Of a stretch of 64,000 nucleotides of DNA, positions 7,954 through 15,778 are shown piece by piece; within the stretch, counting starts at the first letter, position 1; every line of letters begins with the position of its first letter. This stretch comes from JAGNRR01 sp965230665 (GTDB lineage: Bacteria > Bacteroidota > Bacteroidia > Chitinophagales > Chitinophagaceae). The translations under genes were made by a program, and so were the position numbers. The DNA lies in contig CBDDLM010000004.1 of the NCBI GenBank assembly GCA_965230665.1, positions 1,240,001-1,304,000 on the forward strand, read 5' to 3'. The notes below the pieces were generated by a model, which saw nothing but the letters and a program-made list of their open reading frames with translations, did no database searches and was not told the origin of the DNA.

Positions 7954-9315
7954 CTATTTATTGTGCCAGTTTATTTTTCTTGATACAAACATGACAATAG
8001 AAAGAATTATAAACAGGCCTATACTTCCAAACAGTAAAGCTCTATCTTGCAGTTGAATCAAAGAGAAGACAAAGACATACAGGGCACTTAAAAAACCACT
8101 AAATACTAGGCCACTCCGAGTTGATTGAAAAACACTGCTTGTATAAATACCAAGTAATGCTACCGTTGCACTTGCGGCAATTAAATAGGCCCAATTAAAA
8201 CCGACAAGTTCGGAAAACGATAATAATAGTGTATAAAAAATACACAGCGCAAAGCCAACTAATACGTATTGTACTGCATGGGCGTTTTTTTTCTGAAAGA
8301 TTTCAATAAAGAAATAAACCATAAAGGTTAACAGTATAATGAGGATACTATATTTAACCGATCGCATATTCTTGCTGTAATGATTTACGGGTTGCAATAA
8401 ATTTACCCCAAAGGCGGATTCGCTGAGGTTATAACGGGAATCCTCATTCCATTCTTGAGGATAAGGCCTATTTATACTTAGTATGGTCCAATCTGCATTA
8501 AAAGTGGAGTCCTCTATATTATAGTTCGGACTTGTTCCTTCAAAGGATGGATCCTTCCATGTGCCTTGCAAGTCAACTTTGGTGGTTTTACCAAAGGGCT
8601 GAAAGAAAAGTGCCTCCGATCCTCTGAGTTTAAGCTTCATCGTAAAATGCGCTCCATTAATTAGGTCGGACTCTGTTAGTTCAATCGGTGCGCTCAAACC
8701 TTTTTGGATTAAACCATTAGAAGGTACTCCAGCATTTAATACTAATGATTGATTTTCCCAATTGAGCTTCACCTCTTCATTAATACCCTTGAAATCACTT
8801 AACCCAAACAATATCTGGGCCTCCGTCAATAATAAGTCCTCCCTTGCAATTTTTAATTTATCGTATGAAATTGTACTAAAGTTACCACGGATCTCTAAGT
8901 TTGAATTATAAACAACCATCTCGAATATTGATCGATGCTTTAACTCGGGATATACTCGACCTCCAACATTTAACTTGTTTGGTAAGAAGAAAGCATGGCT
9001 CTTCATCTTGGTTACTCTACCTTTTTTATCTTTAGTATATTCCCAATAGGGTATTGAAAGAATAGGCCCACGAATTTCCTGTCGCCCACCCCATTGTCCA
9101 GCAATATCTCGCTTAACATCTTCAGCGCGATATTGACGTTCTCGAACCATTTCCGTAATAAAAAAAGTTGGAATGAGAAGTAATAGGACTAGTACCCCAA
9201 TAAGGAACCCTTTTATGAGAATTTTTTGCCTTTGCCAAAATGTGGATTCAGTATGTCCAACCTCTGACATATGACCTCCTATTGAATCTGGTGTTTGTTG
9301 TGTTGTGTCGTTCAT
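7954..9315 (-). CDS. creD: CreD-family inner-membrane protein
   Basis: 453 aa. CreD is an inner-membrane protein of unknown biochemical role, controlled by CreBC in Enterobacteria and linked to envelope or beta-lactam stress. Visible: a cytoplasmic N-terminus, a TM at about 33-53, RQYRAEDVKRDIAGQWGG (the most conserved CreD stretch), a large periplasmic domain, then five to six C-terminal TMs. In Bacteroidota it is commonly paired with a small winged-helix regulator, as here. A perfect 15-bp palindrome lies 27 bp upstream of the ATG. Confidence 0.92.
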   Translation of the reverse strand: MNDTTQQTPDSIGGHMSEVGHTESTFWQRQKILIKGFLIGVLVLLLLIPTFFITEMVRERQYRAEDVKRDIAGQWGGRQEIRGPILSIPYWEYTKDKKGRVTKMKSHAFFLPNKLNVGGRVYPELKHRSIFEMVVYNSNLEIRGNFSTISYDKLKIAREDLLLTEAQILFGLSDFKGINEEVKLNWENQSLVLNAGVPSNGLIQKGLSAPIELTESDLINGAHFTMKLKLRGSEALFFQPFGKTTKVDLQGTWKDPSFEGTSPNYNIEDSTFNADWTILSINRPYPQEWNEDSRYNLSESAFGVNLLQPVNHYSKNMRSVKYSILIILLTFMVYFFIEIFQKKNAHAVQYVLVGFALCIFYTLLLSFSELVGFNWAYLIAASATVALLGIYTSSVFQSTRSGLVFSGFLSALYVFVFSLIQLQDRALLFGSIGLFIILSIVMFVSRKINWHNK

Positions 9316-9341
9316 GTTTTATTGATTTATTATTAAAAGTG

Positions 9342-9356
9342 CTTTGAATTTCAAAG
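9342..9356 (-). promoter_or_regulatory. Palindromic operator upstream of creD
   Basis: CTTTGAATTTCAAAG is a perfect palindrome around a central base. On the minus strand its first half forms the TTTG of a -7-like element (ATACTTTG), so a bound protein would cover the core promoter. The same CTTTG-N5-CAAAG pattern recurs at 10335-10353 before the regulator operon, pointing to the HTH protein at 9378 as its ligand. Confidence 0.6.
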
Positions 9357-9377
9357 TATAGTAGTAAAAAAAATTGG

Positions 9378-9698
9378 CTAACTTTTTGAGTCCTTTGTAG
9401 GATCTAAATTTTGTATCATTACTTCTAATGCTTTTAGATGTTCTTTAAATGCTTTTTCACCAGCCCGTGTTACTTTGTACGTCGTATTCGTTTTTCGACC
9501 TATGAAACCTTTCTCGACTTTTACGTACTTATTTTCCTCCAAGGGTTTCATGTGAGAAGCTAGGTTTCCATCGGTCACTCCTAGAAGTTCTTTCAGGAAT
9601 TTAAAATTCACACCATCATTAACGAGCAAGGCACTCATAATACCAAGCCGTATTCGGTGGTCAAAAATTTTATTGAGTTTATGTATATTAATATTCAA
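9378..9698 (-). CDS. Winged-helix transcriptional regulator (HTH_34 type)
   Basis: 106 aa, a single winged-helix domain. DHRIRLGIMSALLVNDGVNFKFLKELLGVTDGNLASHMKPLEENKYVKVEK is the recognition region, the wing follows at KTNTTYKVTRAG, and the C-terminal helix probably dimerises. This family accompanies creD or membrane-protein genes in many Bacteroidota; no ligand-binding domain is present. It lies 3 bp after a membrane-protein gene and 62 bp before creD. Autoregulation and creD repression are inferred from the shared palindromes. Confidence 0.85.
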   Translation of the reverse strand: MNINIHKLNKIFDHRIRLGIMSALLVNDGVNFKFLKELLGVTDGNLASHMKPLEENKYVKVEKGFIGRKTNTTYKVTRAGEKAFKEHLKALEVMIQNLDPTKDSKS

Positions 9699-9701
9699 AA
9701 C

Positions 9702-10328
9702 CTATGCGTCTACTCTCTTTCGCTCATATTTGTTCCACATAATAAAACCATATACAATGTGGAGGATCCCAAATCCAATAGTCCAAAAATACAGCCCATA
9801 ATATGGAAGCCAAAGGTTGAACAAACCTAAGATCAATTGGGCATAACCAAGAAATTTAATTTCGCTTAATGTATACTTGCTCCCATTGATTAGACCTAAG
9901 CCATAAAATAGCAAACAAGCCGGTGCTACCAAATGATATTCATTCTGAATAATAAGTTTCAAAATAAGCACTCCACCAATACCCATGGGTAAAAATGTAT
10001 TCCAAAGTAAACGTATCGAAGTCGTTCCCCAAATGGGTATATTATCTTTTCTACTTTTGCGAAGCGTAAATAAAAAGGCGGATATCAATGCAGTTATAAA
10101 AACGAGCAAGCCAATAATAATTAGCTGATTTCGAAGTTCATACGGTGAGCTCACGGTTCTTTCATAACCGTCAAGATATTGTGTTATACTCTGATTTGCA
10201 AAAAAAGCACCAATCATAGCACATACTCCTGCAGCGATCCCACTTAATCCGCTAAGGCTAATAAAGCGACTACTCTTTGCCATCATTTCTTGAATTTCCT
10301 TGAGCGCTTGTATGTTTTTATCTTCCAT
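9702..10328 (-). CDS. Hypothetical membrane protein in the creD regulator operon
   Basis: 208 aa from the ATG at 10328. An earlier start at 10400 would place 24 residues over the promoter and operator and is rejected. A cytoplasmic N-terminal helix (NIQALKEIQEMMAKSSRFISLSG) precedes about six TM helices. Proteins of this shape often sit directly upstream of HTH_34 regulators in Bacteroidota; a role in sensing is possible but unproven. A palindrome begins 7 bp upstream of the start. Confidence 0.75.
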   Translation of the reverse strand: MEDKNIQALKEIQEMMAKSSRFISLSGLSGIAAGVCAMIGAFFANQSITQYLDGYERTVSSPYELRNQLIIIGLLVFITALISAFLFTLRKSRKDNIPIWGTTSIRLLWNTFLPMGIGGVLILKLIIQNEYHLVAPACLLFYGLGLINGSKYTLSEIKFLGYAQLILGLFNLWLPYYGLYFWTIGFGILHIVYGFIMWNKYERKRVDA

Positions 10329-10334
10329 AAAAAG

Positions 10335-10353
10335 TACTTTGAAATACAAAGTA
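10335..10353 (-). promoter_or_regulatory. Palindromic operator of the regulator operon
   Basis: TACTTTG-AAATA-CAAAGTA: 7-bp arms with a 5-bp centre, the same half-site and spacing as at 9342-9356. On the minus strand it overlaps the -7-like TTACTTTG (10354-10347); a TTG at 10377-10375 lies 20 bp further upstream and fits a -33 element. Confidence 0.6.
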
Positions 10354-10403
10354 AATGCAATAAAGAATTCTATGCAAGTCCTTTTTAGATGTTTTAACAA
10401 AAA

Positions 10404-11693
10404 TTACTGCTTGATAAACTTATGCGTTGAGGTTCCAGCTTTAGTTTTTAATCGAAGAAAATAAACGCCTGCTGGATAAGACGAAATATTTATTTTATCA
10501 ATATCTACGCTTGACATAGAGCGACCCAATGTAGTATAAACCTCTACAGATTTTATCGGATGTGCACTCCTAATACGAATTAGTTCACTAGAAGGATTAG
10601 GATATAACAAAACGTCCTCTTGCCTATTTACTTGATTAAGAGAATTCGGAGTACACATAAGCTTATCTATAATCTGCCAAATCTTATCTACCATTTGAGG
10701 GCCAACTAAATGACTACTCCCCGATCTACCCATTCGAATAAAAACCAGTTGCTGACTGGGCACTATCACAATCAATTGATTGTCTTTACCTAAAGCCGCA
10801 TAAGCGTCATCAGGCACATTTGGAAACAACTTACCAGAGTACGTAGTTTGGGAACCTGGTAGCATATAGTTACTTTGTCCATTAAGCCACCACAAATAGC
10901 CATAAGCTGGGTTGAGACTTTGTGATGGCCTAGTGGATTGATTAAAATAAGCTGTATCCGTTAGAATTTGATGTCCATCCCAATTCCCCTTATTCAACAT
11001 AAGTAAACCAAATCGTGCCATGGAACGCGCATTACTAAAAAATATTTTGTTATAGCCAATCTTAACAAATGCACCCGTAATTCCAGCTATTCCATTTAAT
11101 TTTTGATTTACATAAAGCGTTGGATGAGTTGAGGTAGCACTTTGAAGTACATCTTGCAATAAAGTATAGGGTCCATTATGATAAGCCCACCTTGTACCAG
11201 CATCTCCTATATATTGAAGGCAACTGGCATCTGTACAAAAAGGGTTGCTTACTCCATCATCTAAACCTGTATTCATACTTAGTTGATGTTGTATCGTAAT
11301 CCAATGCTCTTTAGCTATTGGGGCTGAAGTCCATGCAGTACCTAAGTAGTCCGAAGTTTTATCGGTAATGGACAGCTTATTTTCCTGTTGTGCCAATCCG
11401 ATCAGAAAGGTAATCATCGTTTTGCCAGCACTATTCCAAGTGTGTGCACTATCTATGTGATACCCATTGAAATATTGCTCATGAACAATTCTACCATCTT
11501 TTAATAAAATAAAAGCTCGAGAATCTTCTTGTTGTAAATAATCATTAAGTGTATCGATGTAGTTCGAGCACCATCCCAAACTGCCTAAGGAAACAGTATC
11601 CCAATTATTTCCTGTATGGGATGGAAAATATAAACCTTGCGCTTTACCTATCAATGGCAGTGCAGCAAGAAGAAGAAAAACTAGCTTTTTCAT
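10404..11693 (-). CDS. Secreted beta-lactamase-fold serine hydrolase with T9SS domain
   Basis: 429 aa with a signal peptide (KLVFLLLAALPLIGKAQ). The class C beta-lactamase/esterase fold shows the SxxK nucleophile motif SAGK in HTWNSAGKTMITF and a YxN-type YHN in WAYHNGPYTLL. About 75 C-terminal residues form a T9SS type A sorting domain (LLYPNPSSELIRI through YFLRLKTKAGTSTHKF), so the enzyme is exported and probably cell-surface attached or released. Family members are peptidases, esterases or lactamases; the substrate is unknown. A perfect -7 box (TATTTTTG) precedes the start. Confidence 0.88.
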   Translation of the reverse strand: MKKLVFLLLAALPLIGKAQGLYFPSHTGNNWDTVSLGSLGWCSNYIDTLNDYLQQEDSRAFILLKDGRIVHEQYFNGYHIDSAHTWNSAGKTMITFLIGLAQQENKLSITDKTSDYLGTAWTSAPIAKEHWITIQHQLSMNTGLDDGVSNPFCTDASCLQYIGDAGTRWAYHNGPYTLLQDVLQSATSTHPTLYVNQKLNGIAGITGAFVKIGYNKIFFSNARSMARFGLLMLNKGNWDGHQILTDTAYFNQSTRPSQSLNPAYGYLWWLNGQSNYMLPGSQTTYSGKLFPNVPDDAYAALGKDNQLIVIVPSQQLVFIRMGRSGSSHLVGPQMVDKIWQIIDKLMCTPNSLNQVNRQEDVLLYPNPSSELIRIRSAHPIKSVEVYTTLGRSMSSVDIDKINISSYPAGVYFLRLKTKAGTSTHKFIKQ

Positions 11694-11706
11694 AGTACAG
11701 ATTTGA

Positions 11707-11714
11707 CAAAAATA
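11707..11714 (-). promoter_or_regulatory. -7 element TATTTTTG of the serine hydrolase gene
   Basis: Minus-strand match to TAnnTTTG, 13 bases before the ATG at 11693; gives a leader of about ten bases. Confidence 0.45.
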
Positions 11715-11801
11715 ATTTATTTGAGTTTAATCATTTTTTACATCTGGTCTAACTACATCTGTCTCAAACGGGTCTGGTGTCTATATAACTCAGCCATAGA
11801 A

Positions 11802-11871
11802 AACGTTCACCGATACTTTCTTACCGTTGACCGAAAGATGAGATATCAAGCATGTTTATCAATGCACTTTT
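11802..11871 (+). promoter_or_regulatory. LytTR-like direct-repeat site and promoter of the 80-aa gene
   Basis: Half-sites AACGTTCACCGATAC (11802-11816) and ACCGTTGACCGAAAG (11823-11837) recur with an exact 21-bp period. The core resembles the LytTR consensus [TA][AC][CA]GTTN[AG][TG] spaced by 12 bp and the AlgR site CCGTTCGTC. A degenerate -7 element (GCACTTTT, 11864) follows after 26 bp, the same distance as at 15204 on the other strand. Confidence 0.6.
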
Positions 11872-11897
11872 ACATTACTAATCAAAAAAAGAACAAC

Positions 11898-12140
11898 ATG
11901 AAAAACAAACAACAAGCAGTAAAAACCTTTTATAGCGTTATGAATTACTTAGTTATGAACGAGAAAAATCGTTCGCAGCAATTGCCTGACTGGTTTACTA
12001 AATTAAGTAATCGAATTCAAAAGAAACAGATTATGGAAGATGAGCTCATGGACATTTATTACCAGTTAGATAAACAACTAACCAATTGCTTTGGAAGCAA
12101 AGTATCTAAAAAATTAATTCCGAATCGATTTATGGCTTAA
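11898..12140 (+). CDS. Hypothetical 80-aa soluble protein, LytTR-site controlled
   Basis: Start chosen at 11898 (MKNKQQAVKTFYSV) because upstream in-frame codons run through the direct-repeat promoter. The product is basic and helical, without a signal peptide or TM; the central QLPDWFTKLSNRIQKKQIMEDELMD is amphipathic. No family recognised. The translation start context (AACAACATGAAAAACAA) is nearly the same as that of the GT2 gene at 19184, which has the same kind of promoter site. Followed by a strong terminator, so monocistronic. Confidence 0.6.
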   Translation: MKNKQQAVKTFYSVMNYLVMNEKNRSQQLPDWFTKLSNRIQKKQIMEDELMDIYYQLDKQLTNCFGSKVSKKLIPNRFMA

Positions 12141-12212
12141 GTATAATAAACTATCGCATCAAGCGCTGACTATATCAAGTAGCAACGAACTTTTTCATGT
12201 ATAGTCGCAAAG

Positions 12213-12249
12213 AGCATTCCTCCTAACCGAGGAGTGCTTCTTTGTTTTA
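12213..12249 (+). terminator. Rho-independent terminator of the 80-aa gene
   Basis: AGCATTCCTC (12213-12222) and GAGGAGTGCT (12229-12238) form a 10-bp stem with one G-T pair and a 6-nt loop, followed by TCTTTGTTTT. It lies about 70 bp after the stop codon. Confidence 0.8.
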
Positions 12250-12518
12250 AAAGTAACCAGTAAGTACTAAAATTTCAGCTGTATGAATGCCTGAGATCAA
12301 GGGAGTTCAATTTTACTCTAATACAACAGCGAGTATATTCTCAAAGGATAATATCGTATTAATACAGTAAGAAGAATTCCCTATATTTTGATTCCTTTCA
12401 TTTGTATTGAACAAGGCACACCCTAAAAGGGTATACTGATGAGTTCTTATACTATAACCCAAATGGTATAATGCGTATTCTAAAATTAATTTCCACATCT
12501 ACCTATTACAAAAGAAAA
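12250..12518. other. Non-coding stretch between two terminators
   Basis: About 270 bp with no convincing gene. A 61-codon minus-strand frame (12313-12498) is open, but its product matches no family I know and it starts right behind the terminator of the gene at 12570. It could be a decayed remnant. Confidence 0.4.
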
Positions 12519-12535
12519 GCCACCCATGCGGTGGC
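12519..12535 (-). terminator. Bidirectional hairpin terminator
   Basis: GCCACC/GGTGGC with a 5-nt loop; T-rich on both strands (CTTTCTTTCTT on plus, TTTTCTTTTG on minus). It lies 35 bp after the stop of the T9SS gene at 12570, which it probably terminates. Confidence 0.75.
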
Positions 12536-12569
12536 CTTTCTTTCTTACTAGCTAATTAAGCGTCCCCGT

Positions 12570-15149
12570 CTATTCGACAACAAACTTTTGAGATACAAAT
12601 AGAGACTTATTGCCCGTTATCTGAAGCAAATACAAACCCTTATTGAACGATGATGCATCAAACGAAAGAGTGTTCATCCCTTCTAATCCTTTCAAGTTTT
12701 GTGTAAACAATATTTTACCAGACATATCGTAAACATTCAATTTACAAGATTGTGCTTCTTGTAAACTAAAGTATATCTTTCCTTCTCCTTGTATTGGATT
12801 GGGTGTAAGTATTACTTTTTGGCTTGCTAATAATCCATGTGGTTCAAAAGTTTCTTGAAATGAAAACATCAAGGATCCCAAGCTGATTTTTTTCTTTACG
12901 ACCTTCTTTTCGTCAGAAGACATTGTAAAAACAAGTGAAACAGCGTCATGTAAATCAATTGTCTCACCTGTTTCGCTCGTAAAATGATTTAAAGGAATGT
13001 AATAGTGATTTAACGAAGATTGCAGGTCAATGGTTGCCTTGAACTGGTTTTCCCAGCGATCAACACCTTCCTTAACGATTGTAATCTCAAGTATTCCTGT
13101 TCCCATGGCATCAAATTCTAAGGTATTAAACTGGCTCAAATCCACTGATTTAAAACGTGGTGTAAATGCTCTGTAGAGTGAAAAGTAAGATGAAGTACTA
13201 GCTTCGATTGTCGCTGTGCGTTCTAAAGCAAAGCCACCACTACGATCATGCTCTTCCTTAGCAATATCAAATGAGCTAATTGTACTCGTTCTTGAATCAT
13301 AATTTAAACCCCAGGGACCATCGGAGAGAAATAAATCATCGGGTGTGGTATTTCCACCATTATCTAAACGAAACCCTATATCAAAAATCTTTCCCGTGTT
13401 GATTTGAACTTGATTTAAGTAACTATCAGAAATATTGAATGACCTTGAAATTGTTTCAATCTGACTGGTTTCTGTCTTCTTCAAGCCAGCTTGAATATTT
13501 AGTCGAGTTGATAAGTTTGTATTGACAATTTCTAGATCTAACGAACCGTTTACATACTTTCCTCTTTTTACATATACAGGAGGAGGACTTGAAAGGTTAT
13601 ATTGAGCGATGCTTTTCTGACTATGTATTAGGTCCAATACACTTGTAGTAAGTTGAACCAAATCATCAATCTGATTAGACCAAATTTGAAAATTATAATA
13701 GGTTGTTCCCGTGGGATATTTATCAATATTCCAATGACTTTCTATCTCAGTTTCGTCATCTGCATTAACAGAAGCCGATAGGCTTAATACAAACTCTTGA
13801 CTACCATCATTATTTTTTATTATAGACCTTATAAACTTATGATCATTGATCAGAATTGTTGAAACATTAATAAGTTCTGAACCCAATAGCCTATCACAGA
13901 TATACTTGGTATGCTCATATACAGCATCTTCTGTCCTTGTTGCAAGAATGACAGCAATAGGTTCATCGTCTTTTATATAGTCTACGGATATAATTTCTGT
14001 AGCATTTGTAATATTTACTAAATCCAATGCACTAGACTCCTTAGCAAGGGTTCCTTCCAAGGCCTGTTGGGGAATTAACTGTGACAAATTAAAGTCGCTT
14101 CCTGTTGTTTTACTTAATGATGGTTGGAAGATAGCAGCCTCTGCACTATTGAAATGGTAATTATTTTTTCTACGTAAATAATTCCGTTGATTAATTTGTT
14201 CTGATAATCTCCTATTACTTTCTAAACCTCCTTGATTTCCTCCTCCAACCGGTGGAGCAATCGTCGGACATGATGCAACTCCAGAACAAGCTGGATCATC
14301 ACAGTCCACTAATCCATCATTATCATCATCTATGCCATTTACGCAATCTTCTTGCGGCACAGGTGCTGTTGGACAACGTGCACCATCATTTGAACTACTT
14401 GATGGCCCAAAGCAAAATAGGTTTGAAGAAACCGGATTAGAACCAGTTAATGATTGTACATCTTGAACAACATATATCGTTCCTGTTTGATTTGCAGAAA
14501 TATAAAAGCGCCCAGAGGAATCAAAGTACACGGCCCCGTAAGTATAGTTTAAACCCTGCATTGCAGGAATAACACCTAAATCAGTTACTTGCCCATTTGT
14601 AGGGTTTATACGATATAGTTTATTTGAATTTTTCTCTGCAGTATATAACTGCCCATCTACCGAATTAAAGGCCCAATCGGCAATGCTCAGGCTCGTTGTT
14701 AAACTGTAAGACCCGAGGTAAGTCAGATAATTTGATGAGTTCGGGTTAATATCTATCTTATGATAGGTTGCTCCACTAGCTTTACAGTAATAGATCCCAT
14801 TGCTATCAATATCCCCCACATAATTATTACCCGTAGGAAGATTTGGAATAGTATATGTAGTTGTATTAAAGTTTTTTCCTATTCGTATGATCGAACTAGA
14901 TGGTGTACTCAAATACCCCCAGATATAACCATCTGTGGGATTGTAACCAGCGGCATTAATATTCCCAGATGTTAGATTCGATGCAACCAGATACGAACTA
15001 CCCGATGCTAAATCAAGAGCATATACATCATTCGTCTGAAAGAGATATGCACTATAATCACAGTTAAATGGGATTGAGTTTGTTTGAGCCTTACTTTGTT
15101 CGATTGTTGTTAGAGCTAGAATACTTAGAAATACGATTAACTTTTTCAT
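12570..15149 (-). CDS. Large T9SS-exported protein with DUF6923-type beta-propeller
   Basis: 859 aa. Signal peptide (1-21), then a DUF6923-like propeller domain at about 27-255 (NCDYSAYLFQTNDVYALDL, repeated blade motifs such as YNPTDGYIWGY). A D/N-rich, likely Ca-binding linker follows (269-295, GIDDDNDGLVDCDDPAC). A long central region of unknown fold is rich in S/T, with an LFLSDGPWGLNYD segment, and a C-terminal T9SS type A domain starts at VILTPNPIQGEG. Probably a surface or extracellular protein; no catalytic motif is apparent. A LytTR-like repeat lies about 55 bp upstream and a terminator follows, so it is an independently regulated monocistron. Confidence 0.85.
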   Translation of the reverse strand: MKKLIVFLSILALTTIEQSKAQTNSIPFNCDYSAYLFQTNDVYALDLASGSSYLVASNLTSGNINAAGYNPTDGYIWGYLSTPSSSIIRIGKNFNTTTYTIPNLPTGNNYVGDIDSNGIYYCKASGATYHKIDINPNSSNYLTYLGSYSLTTSLSIADWAFNSVDGQLYTAEKNSNKLYRINPTNGQVTDLGVIPAMQGLNYTYGAVYFDSSGRFYISANQTGTIYVVQDVQSLTGSNPVSSNLFCFGPSSSSNDGARCPTAPVPQEDCVNGIDDDNDGLVDCDDPACSGVASCPTIAPPVGGGNQGGLESNRRLSEQINQRNYLRRKNNYHFNSAEAAIFQPSLSKTTGSDFNLSQLIPQQALEGTLAKESSALDLVNITNATEIISVDYIKDDEPIAVILATRTEDAVYEHTKYICDRLLGSELINVSTILINDHKFIRSIIKNNDGSQEFVLSLSASVNADDETEIESHWNIDKYPTGTTYYNFQIWSNQIDDLVQLTTSVLDLIHSQKSIAQYNLSSPPPVYVKRGKYVNGSLDLEIVNTNLSTRLNIQAGLKKTETSQIETISRSFNISDSYLNQVQINTGKIFDIGFRLDNGGNTTPDDLFLSDGPWGLNYDSRTSTISSFDIAKEEHDRSGGFALERTATIEASTSSYFSLYRAFTPRFKSVDLSQFNTLEFDAMGTGILEITIVKEGVDRWENQFKATIDLQSSLNHYYIPLNHFTSETGETIDLHDAVSLVFTMSSDEKKVVKKKISLGSLMFSFQETFEPHGLLASQKVILTPNPIQGEGKIYFSLQEAQSCKLNVYDMSGKILFTQNLKGLEGMNTLSFDASSFNKGLYLLQITGNKSLFVSQKFVVE

Positions 15150-15169
15150 AATTATATATTTTATAGGAC

Positions 15170-15238
15170 GAAAGTAATCTGGTGTAAACGCTTGAGGCCT
15201 TGCCTTTAGGTCAGCGGTAACTTTTCATCGACGAATGA
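15170..15238 (-). promoter_or_regulatory. LytTR-like direct-repeat site and promoter of the T9SS gene
   Basis: On the minus strand CATTCGTCGATGA (from 15237) and CCGCTGACCTAAAG (from 15217) are 21-bp-period half-sites. Exactly 26 bp after the second lies the -7-like TTACTTTC (15177-15170), the same geometry as the site at 11802. Confidence 0.6.
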
Positions 15239-15247
15239 CATCTCCGC

Positions 15248-15778
15248 TTATTTTTCCCAGATCTGATGCAAACGAATTAGGCTGAATACCTTAAGTATGT
15301 TATAATGTTCTTGAAAGATAGGTGTGCTGAAATCATCAGCATGTTCTTCTAAGTAATGACAGGACTCTACCGCAGGAATTGAGAGTAAAAGCAATTTTGA
15401 AATAAGCTTATGAGCTGCATGCTTGATTCGAATTGGTTCTTGACAAGTAACTGCATGAGTTAGTTGATGAAGCCCTATCGCTAACTCTGATTTGGCAAGG
15501 CGCAACATGGCGAGTTGTTCATCCTGTTTATCAAATAATTGTTCGATGTAACTTAAGTCAAGTGGTGTTATTTGTGCAAATATGTTCCCAATATTATAGT
15601 CTTTCTCAAATGTTTTTGCTACTCCTTTTACGCATAGGGTATCTGCAGTAAAACTGAGCACAAGATCAGCTTCTTCTGGTTGAGATGATTGTATGCTCCA
15701 AAAGCTCAAGTTACCCGAAGCCTTTCTAACATCAGAAACTACCAGAGCAGGACAGTATAGAATAGGTTTATACTTCAT
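15248..15778 (-). CDS. Protein with a C-terminal Hpt-like domain
   Basis: 176 aa, no signal peptide. Residues 1-70 are a short domain I do not recognise. Residues of about 75-150 resemble a histidine phosphotransfer helix bundle: IKHAAHKLISKLLLLSIPAVESCHYLEEHA aligns with the Hpt pattern AHxLKG...L...C..LE, giving a candidate phosphorylated His in AAHKL, but the usual LKG is LIS. It begins one base after the TPR/beta-barrel gene, so they are cotranscribed. With the receiver at 18509 nearby, a phosphorelay role is inferred. Confidence 0.6.
   Translation of the reverse strand: MKYKPILYCPALVVSDVRKASGNLSFWSIQSSQPEEADLVLSFTADTLCVKGVAKTFEKDYNIGNIFAQITPLDLSYIEQLFDKQDEQLAMLRLAKSELAIGLHQLTHAVTCQEPIRIKHAAHKLISKLLLLSIPAVESCHYLEEHADDFSTPIFQEHYNILKVFSLIRLHQIWEK

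Noticed and set aside
12313..12498. 61-codon minus-strand ORF between two terminators
   Set aside because: No recognisable family, no promoter element, and an AT-rich region where such open frames arise by chance; described only as part of the non-coding stretch.
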